Part shown: piece after piece, positions 15,374-20,537 of the stretch | Layout of the letters: every line of letters starts with the position of its first letter | Position numbering within the stretch: the stretch's first letter is position 1 | Source of the DNA: UMGS882 sp045598975 | GTDB lineage: Bacteria; Bacillota; Clostridia; Oscillospirales; CAG-382 | Direction of reading: 5' to 3' | Assembly: GCA_045598975.1 (NCBI GenBank) | Contig: JAZRVE010000071.1 | Location: 1-20,537, forward strand | DNA: 20,537 bases | Made by a program: the position numbers and the translations under genes | The notes under the pieces: model-generated | What the model saw: only the letters and a program-made list of their open reading frames with translations | Databases searched by the model: none | What the model was told of the DNA's origin: nothing

Positions 15374-16468
15374 ATGACTCTGACGCTATGCATGATCGTA
15401 AAGGATGAGGAAGCCGTCCTCGGACGGTGTCTCGACAGCGTGGCGGGCGTGTGCGACGAGATCGTCATCGTCGACACCGGCTCGCACGACGGCACACGCG
15501 GCATCGCCCGTGCCTACACACCGTGCGTGTACGACTGCGCCTGGTGCGACGATTTCGCGGCGGCACGCAACTATTCGTTCGCCAAGGCGACCGGCGACTA
15601 TATTCTGTGGCTGGACGCCGACGACGTCGTAGACGAAGAAAACCGCGAAAAACTGCTTGCTCTCAAACAGACGCTCGACGAAAAGACAGACGCGGTATTC
15701 ATGAAATACGCCGCCGCCTTTGCCGCGGACGGCACGCCGGGTTTTCTGTACGAACGGGAGCGCATCGTGCGCAACCGTGCGGGATTTCTGTGGAGCGGCT
15801 TTGTCCACGAGTGCATCGAGGTGCACGGGAACGTCCTTCACGCGGACATCACGGTGTTCCACAAGCCGCTCCCGGATCGCGTGAAGGATCCGCTGCGCAA
15901 TCTCAGGCTCTACCGGGCGCAATTGGAAAAGGGTGTCCGGCTCAACGCGCGGGAAACCTATTATTACGCCCGCGAATTGCAGGACTGCGGCTACACGGAA
16001 AAGGCGGCGCAGACGTTTGAGGAGTTTCTCACCATGAAAAACGCCTACTTTGCCGACCGTGCCGGCGCCTTTCTGCGGCTGTACACGCTGTATGCCCCGA
16101 CAGATCCCGAAAAAGCCCGTGAAAAACTGTTTGCTTCCCTTTCCTGCGGAAGCGCCAACCCGCAGACGCTATGCCTTATCGGTGACGAAAACAAGAACGA
16201 AGGACGGTATGAGCAGGCGATCTTCTGGTACCAAGCCGCCCGTGCCTGTCCGAAGGACTATCGGGCGGAAGGCTTCGTCGTGCCGGACTACGAGGATTTT
16301 TACCCGCTCGTGCAGTTGTGCGTCTGTTATGACAGACTGGGGCAGACAGAAAAAGCGCGGGAATATCATGCGCTTGCCGCCGCGATCCATCCGGACGATC
16401 CCGCCGTACTGCACAACGAGACCTATTTCGGAAGCGTGCCGCTTCACCCATACCGCGAGCGTGAGTGA
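15374..16468 (+). CDS. Family 2 glycosyltransferase with C-terminal TPR-like repeats
   Basis: Residues 1 to about 95 show a GT-A family 2 fold: TLCMIVKDEEAVLGRCLDSV, the nucleotide-binding IVIVDTGSHDGT at 30-41, and the DxD motif in WLDADD (Asp81, Asp83). The segment FVHECIEVHGNV lies around residue 143-154. From about residue 170 to 350 the protein is helical and repeat-like (ARETYYYARELQDCGYTEKAAQTFEEF; EGRYEQAIFWYQAARACPKDY), typical of TPR units fused to such enzymes. It starts at ATG 15374 with AAAAGGAG about ten bases upstream, divergent from the collagen-like gene, so its likely acceptor is the Thr-rich collagen tract, much as sgtA accompanies bclA3 in Clostridioides difficile (inference). 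The last ~13 residues (GSVPLHPYRERE) are encoded by repeat copy B and are probably not part of the ancestral protein. Confidence 0.88.
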   Translation: MTLTLCMIVKDEEAVLGRCLDSVAGVCDEIVIVDTGSHDGTRGIARAYTPCVYDCAWCDDFAAARNYSFAKATGDYILWLDADDVVDEENREKLLALKQTLDEKTDAVFMKYAAAFAADGTPGFLYERERIVRNRAGFLWSGFVHECIEVHGNVLHADITVFHKPLPDRVKDPLRNLRLYRAQLEKGVRLNARETYYYARELQDCGYTEKAAQTFEEFLTMKNAYFADRAGAFLRLYTLYAPTDPEKAREKLFASLSCGSANPQTLCLIGDENKNEGRYEQAIFWYQAARACPKDYRAEGFVVPDYEDFYPLVQLCVCYDRLGQTEKAREYHALAAAIHPDDPAVLHNETYFGSVPLHPYRERE

Positions 16469-16860
16469 GCGGGATAATTATGTGTAGAGTCCCGCGATCA
16501 ATGGCAATGCCGCCGTTGACTGTGGCGGCATTGCGCAAAACCGTGAGCGCGTGCCGCATACTTTTTGTTCGCAGTAACTTCCCACGCGCCGGGTAGAGCC
16601 GCAAAGCCGGATAGAATAACATCTCCCCCAGCCCGTCCCTTTGTACATATCATCAATATCCGGCACTACGCCGCCGTTTGTGCCATGTAACGCATCCGTG
16701 CCGCACGGTTTGGAGTTTCCGCGTGTCCTGTACCGATGCTGCTGTGATACCGTCTTGCACCTCCGCAAAACGTTTTCCCGTTTTGCGGAGCAGGGGGTCC
16801 GGGGCTGCTCCCCGGCAATCTTTTTTGCCCTACTTTTTTCTCTTGCGAGAAAAAAGTAGG
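16431..16860 (+). repeat. Structured intergenic repeat, copy B
   Basis: Second full copy of the element, same orientation as copy A. It begins within the glycosyltransferase reading frame (hairpin GAAGC/GCTTC, 16431-16445) and provides its stop codon. Hairpins corresponding to those in A: GCAATGCCGCC/GGCGGCATTGC (16504-16534, 11 perfect pairs); CTCCGCAAAACG/CGTTTTGCGGAG (16761-16790); CCGGGG/CCCCGG (16799-16815); and CCTACTTTTTTCTC with its complement (16829-16860, 14 pairs). The copy-A hairpin at 13889-13916 is only partly kept here (16449-16475). Between 16469 and 16948 there is no gene; besides the element the stretch has a half-site AGAAAAAAGGAGGCAC at 16881-16896, like an arm of element C, and the tRNA promoter. 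Confidence 0.85.
16799..16826 (+). terminator. Hairpin plus T-run inside copy B
   Basis: CCGGGG (16799-16804), CTGCT loop, CCCCGG (16810-16815), then CAATC and TTTTTT (16821-16826). Identical in plan to the copy A terminator and placed after the glycosyltransferase gene. The offset T-run lowers certainty. Confidence 0.5.
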
Positions 16861-16910
16861 TTCTTTTCTTTTCTTTTGTAAGAAAAAAGGAGGCACTTTC
16901 CCCGAAAAAC

Positions 16911-16938
16911 TTGACAAACAGACGGAAACGGGTATAAT
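16911..16938 (+). promoter_or_regulatory. Sigma-A promoter of the tRNA-Arg gene
   Basis: Perfect -35 TTGACA (16911-16916) and perfect -10 TATAAT (16933-16938) with a 16-base spacer. The first tRNA base (16949) is 11 bases after the -10, so the primary transcript starts with almost no leader. This is the strongest promoter-like sequence in the window. Confidence 0.9.
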
Positions 16939-16948
16939 AATATAGGAT

Positions 16949-17025
16949 GTCCCCGTAGCTCAGCAGGATAGAGCGTTCGCCTCCTAAGCGAAAGGTCGGC
17001 GGTTCGAATCCGCCCGGGGACGCCA
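16949..17025 (+). tRNA. tRNA-Arg (anticodon CCT)
   Basis: A complete cloverleaf is readable. Acceptor arms GTCCCCG and CGGGGAC pair fully; the D-arm uses GCTC/GAGC; the anticodon stem TTCGC/GCGAA encloses loop CTCCTAA with anticodon CCT at 16983-16985, which reads AGG arginine codons. The T-arm is GGCGG-TTCGAAT-CCGCC, and the discriminator G is followed by an encoded CCA (17023-17025). It has its own promoter and terminator, so it is a single-gene unit. It lies just to the right of repeat copy B; tRNA genes are common integration sites, but no integrase or att duplication was seen. Confidence 0.97.
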
Positions 17026-17059
17026 AAAAGCCGGATTCCACCATGGGATCCGGCTTTTT
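17026..17059 (+). terminator. Intrinsic terminator after tRNA-Arg
   Basis: Arms AAAAGCCGGAT (17026-17036) and ATCCGGCTTTT (17048-17058) pair across an eleven-base loop and end in a T-run to 17059. It starts immediately after the CCA end. The A/T flanks make it potentially bidirectional. Confidence 0.85.
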
Positions 17060-17214
17060 CCGTTGCCCGCTTCCGGGGTGATGTTGCTTTGCCGCACCGG
17101 GATCGTCGCCTGTCCGCAAACACGCCGGGAAGGCGTTTTTTGGCGGAAACGGCGCGTTTTTTCGCCGCAAGGAAAGCCGTTCGCAAAAAAGATGTGCAAA
17201 ATCATGCTTTTCTC
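17060..17214. other. Intergenic stretch between tRNA terminator and phosphatase promoter
   Basis: Nothing gene-like is supported here. A weak terminator-like hairpin ACGCC/GGCGT (17122-17136) followed by TTTTT (17137-17141) can be drawn with only five pairs. The total gap from the tRNA terminator to the next start codon is 289 bases, of which about 105 are the presumed leader of the phosphatase gene. Confidence 0.3.
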
Positions 17215-17243
17215 TTGCAATCTGCGTTTGTTTCGTGTATAAT
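17215..17243 (+). promoter_or_regulatory. Candidate sigma-A promoter for the phosphatase-kinase pair
   Basis: -35 TTGCAA (17215-17220, four of six), 17-base spacer, perfect -10 TATAAT (17238-17243). It predicts a leader of about 100 bases before ATG 17349. Within the leader CCGTGA/TCACGG (17253-17258 and 17267-17272) can form a six-pair hairpin of unknown significance. Confidence 0.7.
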
Positions 17244-17348
17244 ATTTACGAGCCGTGAATCGGAAGTCACGGTGAGACCGTTCTGCTTTTTGCCGGCTTT
17301 CCCGCAAACGGGAACAAACCGGATACACTTTGTTCGGAGGTCTACTGT

Positions 17349-19754
17349 ATGTTCGTATATACCAAACTTGCCGAAGCGGCGCTGCTTCCGATCGGTATGT
17401 CCGTCCTGTTTTATTTTTTGCAGGAACGAACGCCGTTTAAGAAGGTCCCGTATTACGTCCGCCAGATCGTGATCGGCATCGTGTTCGGGCTCGCTGCCGT
17501 GTGCGGAACCGAGTTCGGTGTGGACGTCGGCGGCGCCACCGCCAACGCACGCGATGCGGCACCGCTCTGCGCCGGTCTTATTTTCGGTGCGCCCGCCGGC
17601 ATCATTGCCGGTCTTATCGGCGGTGTGGAACGGTGGTTTGCCGTTCTGTGGGGTGCCGGGATGTTTACCCGCGTCGCCTGCTCCATGGCGACCATCCTTT
17701 CCGGCTTTTACGCGGCGTTCTTACGCAAAAAGATGTTTGACGACGATATGCCGGCGTGGGGCATCGGACTTGCCTCCGGCATCGTCATGGAAGTCACGCA
17801 CCTGACCATCCTGTTCCTCACCAATCTCGAAGAGGTCGCCAAAGCCATCGAGATCGTCAAGATCTGCTGTATTCCCATGGTCTTCTGCAACAGCCTTTCC
17901 GTCATGTTCTCCATCTTAATCATCTCGCTTCTTAAAGGCAAGCGTCTCGCCAAAACCGACAAGATCAGAAGCCTGTCGTATAAGTTTCAGGTCGGGCTTC
18001 TCGTCGCCGTCCTGATCGCGTATCTGTCCTCCACCGTCTTTATGTTCGCCGTTCACACCGGCTTTGCCGAAAACGACGCCAACACCCTGCTCGCGCAGAA
18101 CATCGCCGACGTCAAGGCCGATATCAGCGACGCGTCGGATGCCAATCTGTTAGAGCTCGCCGAGGCGATCGTTGCCAAGTGTCCGCCGGACGCTTCCCCG
18201 GAAATGTTGGCGGAGTTCTGCCGGGAATATGACGTGGCAGACATCAATTTCGTCGACAAAAACGGTATCATCACCAACTCGACGCATCCCGACTTTTTCG
18301 GTTTCGATATGTCATCCGGCGAGCAGGCCGCCGCGTTTCTGTGTCTGCTTAACGGAACGCAGACCTACGTGCAGTCCTATCAGCCGCTTACCTACGATCC
18401 GTCCATTTCCCGCAAATACGCGGGCGTTGCTCTGCCGGACGGCGGCTTCGCGCAGATCGGCTTTGACGCCGAGCGCTTTCAGGATGATATCGACCAGCAC
18501 ATTTCCAATCTGACGCAGAACCGTCACGTCGGCACCTCCGGATATATCCTGATCGCCGACTACGCCGGGAATCTGGTCGGAAACCGTTTTTCCGGCTCGC
18601 TCGCCGACGCCGGGATCGACCTTGAAGGCGGAAAGTTCAAAGAGGATTCCCGTTTTCAGGCGACGGTGTTCGGAACGCTGTGCTACTGTATGTACGAAAA
18701 CGCCGAGGGGTATAATATCGTTGCCGTCTGCCCCAAGGACGAGATCTTACGCGGACGCGACATGGAGACCTACCTCAATTCCTTCATGGAGGTCATCGTC
18801 TTCGCCGTACAGTTCGGGCTCGTCTTCTTCCTCATCAACAAGTACGTCGTCCACAACCTCCATTCCGTCAACGATTCGCTCGACAAGATCACGGCGGGCA
18901 ATCTGGACGAGAAGATCAATGTGCGCGACATCGTCGAGTTTGACGATCTTTCCACCGACATCAACGCCACCGTCGACGCCTTGAAGGGCTACATAGCGGC
19001 GGAAGCGGCGCGCATGGAGAAGGAGCTGACCTTCGCCAAGAGCATCCAGCACGCGGCGCTTCCCGTCGTATCCACGGCGCTGACGGGACATCCCGAGATC
19101 GACCTGCACGCCACCATGGACACCGCCAAAGAGGTCGGCGGCGACTTCTACGATTTCTATTGGGTGTCGCCGACAAAGCTTGCTGTCCTCATTGCCGACG
19201 TATCCGGCAAGGGTGTTCCCGCCGCCATGTTCATGATGCAGTCCAAAACGCTCATCAAGAGCTTTGCGGAGACCGGTATTCCCATTAACGAAGCGTTTGT
19301 CAAAGCCAACGACGCTCTGTGCGAGAACAACGAGGCGGGTATGTTCGTGACGGCATGGCTTGCGGTGATCGACACCGAGACCGGGCACGTCGAGTACGTC
19401 AACGCCGGACACAATCCGCCGGTCATAAAGCGTGTGGGCGGTTCGTTTGAATATCTCAAAGGCAAAGCGGGATTCGTGCTTGCCGGCATGGACGGCGTGA
19501 TGTACCGGACACAGTCGTTTGATATGAACAAAGGCGACGTCTTGTATCTGTACACCGACGGCGTCACGGAATCCACCGACAGTGGCAATCAGTTGTTCGG
19601 AGAGGACAGACTGCTTGACACGCTGAACGCCGCCGCGGGAGCGTCCATGAAGGGTCTGTGTGCCGCCGTCAAGACGGCGCTCGACGAATTTGTCGGCGAA
19701 GCCCCGCAGTTTGATGACATTACCATGGTAAGCGTTGCCTTACGCAATCAATAA
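17349..19754 (+). CDS. Membrane sensor PP2C phosphatase (5TM-LYT, extracytoplasmic sensor, HAMP, SpoIIE/RsbU domain)
   Basis: The 801-residue protein has four parts. Residues 1-195 hold about six hydrophobic segments of the LytS-type 5TM-5TMR_LYT module, with the landmark NARDAAPLCAGLIFGAPAGI around 66-85. A further helix at 213-235 leads into an extracytoplasmic region of about 240 residues that looks like a Cache-type sensor. A last helix (478-497) precedes a HAMP-like linker (498-555). The C-terminus is a PP2C phosphatase of the RsbU/SpoIIE class, with metal-ligand motifs GGDFYDF (597-603), ADVSGKG (616-622), TDGVTE (736-741) and FDDIT (788-792), all intact. Such enzymes dephosphorylate an anti-anti-sigma factor in response to a signal. 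GGAGGT is seven bases before ATG 17349. The RsbW-like gene 19 bases downstream makes a partner-switching module likely; the target is not in the window. Confidence 0.93.
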   Translation: MFVYTKLAEAALLPIGMSVLFYFLQERTPFKKVPYYVRQIVIGIVFGLAAVCGTEFGVDVGGATANARDAAPLCAGLIFGAPAGIIAGLIGGVERWFAVLWGAGMFTRVACSMATILSGFYAAFLRKKMFDDDMPAWGIGLASGIVMEVTHLTILFLTNLEEVAKAIEIVKICCIPMVFCNSLSVMFSILIISLLKGKRLAKTDKIRSLSYKFQVGLLVAVLIAYLSSTVFMFAVHTGFAENDANTLLAQNIADVKADISDASDANLLELAEAIVAKCPPDASPEMLAEFCREYDVADINFVDKNGIITNSTHPDFFGFDMSSGEQAAAFLCLLNGTQTYVQSYQPLTYDPSISRKYAGVALPDGGFAQIGFDAERFQDDIDQHISNLTQNRHVGTSGYILIADYAGNLVGNRFSGSLADAGIDLEGGKFKEDSRFQATVFGTLCYCMYENAEGYNIVAVCPKDEILRGRDMETYLNSFMEVIVFAVQFGLVFFLINKYVVHNLHSVNDSLDKITAGNLDEKINVRDIVEFDDLSTDINATVDALKGYIAAEAARMEKELTFAKSIQHAALPVVSTALTGHPEIDLHATMDTAKEVGGDFYDFYWVSPTKLAVLIADVSGKGVPAAMFMMQSKTLIKSFAETGIPINEAFVKANDALCENNEAGMFVTAWLAVIDTETGHVEYVNAGHNPPVIKRVGGSFEYLKGKAGFVLAGMDGVMYRTQSFDMNKGDVLYLYTDGVTESTDSGNQLFGEDRLLDTLNAAAGASMKGLCAAVKTALDEFVGEAPQFDDITMVSVALRNQ

Positions 19755-19773
19755 GTACAGGGAGGTTCACACC

Positions 19774-20181
19774 GTGAAAGAACTGAAACTTGAAGCTACC
19801 GTCGAAAACATCCAGACCGTTACCGATTTTGTCGATGCCGAGCTGGAGTCGTTCGACTGTCCGATGAAGGCGGAAATGCAGATCAACATTGCCATTGACG
19901 AATTGTTCAGCAACATTGCGCACTATGCGTACAATCCCGACGTCGGACCCGCAACGGTACAGGTAGAGGTCGAGCAGGACCCGCTTGCCGTCATCATCAC
20001 GTTTATTGACAACGGCGTACCGTACGATCCGCTTGCCAAGGAGGATCCCGACATCACGCTGTCTGCCGAGGAACGCGGCATTGGCGGGCTTGGCATTTTC
20101 ATGGTCAAGAAGACGATGGATTCCATCTCCTACGAATACAAGAACGGTCAGAACATCCTCACCATCAAAAAGAACATATAA
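19774..20181 (+). CDS. RsbW/SpoIIAB-like ATP-binding serine kinase (anti-sigma factor family)
   Basis: This 135-residue protein is a single GHKL ATPase domain of the RsbW/HATPase_c_2 type. The N box is INIAIDELFSNIAHYAY (about residues 51-67), the G1 box IDNGVPYDP (about 90-99), and the G2 box GIGGLGIFMVKKTMD (about 114-128). In known systems these kinases phosphorylate a STAS-domain antagonist and hold a sigma factor or another target. The GTG at 19774 is chosen because GGGAGG ends eight bases upstream; the frame also extends to an ATG at 19735, inside the phosphatase gene, without a comparable ribosome site. It probably shares a transcript with the phosphatase. No STAS or sigma gene is present, so the partner may be encoded elsewhere. 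Confidence 0.92.
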   Translation: MKELKLEATVENIQTVTDFVDAELESFDCPMKAEMQINIAIDELFSNIAHYAYNPDVGPATVQVEVEQDPLAVIITFIDNGVPYDPLAKEDPDITLSAEERGIGGLGIFMVKKTMDSISYEYKNGQNILTIKKNI

Positions 20182-20258
20182 GGCGGCGTGCCGCTACACC
20201 GATATTGCGCCGCGTTGCGGCGCAGGGGGAAACGATTCAACTTTTTCGTGCAGACGAA

Positions 20259-20351
20259 GAAAAGGAACTCCTTTTTTCTCTCGCAAGAAGAAAAGGCACT
20301 CCTTTTTTCTCTCGCAAGAAGAAAAGGCACTCCTTTTTTCTCTCGCAAGAA
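20259..20351 (+). repeat. Three tandem 31-bp repeats
   Basis: Units at 20259-20289, 20290-20320 and 20321-20351 have the form GAAAAGGCACTCC, TTTTTT, CTCTCGCAAGAA; the first differs mainly by an A for C. The last unit runs into its own complement to form hairpin 3 of element C. The units are contiguous with no spacers, so this is not a CRISPR array. It looks like slipped-strand duplication of one hairpin arm. Confidence 0.9.
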
Positions 20352-20450
20352 AAAAGGAGTGCAAAAAAGTGCGCTCGGAGGTTCCCTCCGAGACCCCCGC
20401 GTCGCAAATGCCGACTGCGCGCGGAGCGCTCCGTCGGGAGATTTGCGACG
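20327..20450 (-). repeat. Element C: reduced inverted relative of copies A and B
   Basis: Read on the minus strand it has the same order as the ends of A and B: hairpin 1 CGTCGCAAAT/ATTTGCGACG (20400-20450), a GGGGGTC linker, hairpin 2 CTCGGAGG/CCTCCGAG (20374-20392), a linker with TTTTTTGC, and hairpin 3 with 15 pairs (20327-20362) around a TTTTTTCT/AGAAAAAA core. Stem sequences differ from A and B but pairing is retained. The ~350-base body of A and B is absent. The stretch 20182-20537 contains no gene. Confidence 0.75.
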
Positions 20451-20489
20451 GTGCGAACGATCGGTGCCGTGTCACCACCCATACTATAC

Positions 20490-20521
20490 AAAAAACCGAG
20501 CCTTGCGGCTCGGTTATGTTT
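20490..20521. terminator. Bidirectional intrinsic terminator
   Basis: Arms AACCGAGCC (20494-20502) and GGCTCGGTT (20507-20515) pair perfectly around TTGC. On the plus strand TTTTT follows shortly after (20519 onward); on the minus strand the complement of the A-run 20490-20495 supplies a U-run at once. It probably ends the phosphatase-kinase transcript and also a minus-strand gene lying to the right of the window. Confidence 0.85.
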
Positions 20522-20537
20522 TTATTGTGCAAGCGGC

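Noticed and set aside
14220..15377. Plus-strand open frame of 385 codons rich in Arg, Thr and Gly opposite the collagen-like gene
   Set aside because: It is the antisense of a Gly-X-Y repeat, which stays open by composition; the minus strand has a ribosome site, a promoter and a known family.
16949..17059. Integration (att) site at the tRNA-Arg gene
   Set aside because: No integrase, phage gene or duplicated 3' tRNA end could be found on either side.
20259..20351. Possible CRISPR array
   Set aside because: The 31-bp units are directly contiguous with no unique spacers, and no cas gene is present.

Overview
The window looks like chromosomal DNA of a spore-forming, fairly GC-rich member of the Clostridia (Bacillota), probably a gut-type lineage. 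This is inferred from gene content: RicT next to holB, TmcAL, a YifB homologue, an RsbU/RsbW-type phosphatase and kinase pair, a BspA-like leucine-rich repeat protein, an ECF-type S component, and a BclA-like collagen protein behind a sequence that fits a sigma-K spore promoter. No phage, transposase, CRISPR array or rRNA is visible.

Layout. From 8192 down to 1 every gene lies on the minus strand in one closely spaced run: asnB, tmcAL, an unrecognised 146-residue gene, ruvC, holB, ricT, truB and a PP2C phosphatase cut by the left edge. A divergent promoter region (about 8193-8416) separates this from plus-strand genes: a small acidic membrane protein, a secreted BspA-like LRR protein, a YifB/ComM-type AAA+ protein, tsaE and an ECF S component. 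Only one gene on the right side, the collagen-like protein (14331-15233), runs on the minus strand. It is divergent from a family 2 glycosyltransferase that is a good candidate for its modifying enzyme. A tRNA-Arg(CCT) with its own promoter and terminator follows, then a membrane-bound sensor-PP2C phosphatase and an RsbW-like kinase. Those two probably form a partner-switching module whose anti-anti-sigma factor and sigma factor are not in the window.

Non-coding content is the most unusual part. Two copies (A, 13844-14296; B, 16431-16860) of a roughly 430-450 bp intergenic repeat flank the collagen/glycosyltransferase cassette in the same orientation. A shorter inverted relative (C, 20259-20450) follows the last gene. 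Each ends in the same series of three hairpins, and the stems differ in sequence between copies but keep their pairing. That points to a structured element under selection or a self-propagating repeat, not ordinary spacer. I do not recognise it as a known family. In copy B the repeat supplies the last codons and the stop of the glycosyltransferase.

A second non-coding region (12345-12789) is AT-rich and carries one perfect and several imperfect DnaA boxes, three of them almost in tandem. With the nearby strand switch this is a candidate replication-origin-like or DnaA-binding site, though no dnaA or dnaN is present.
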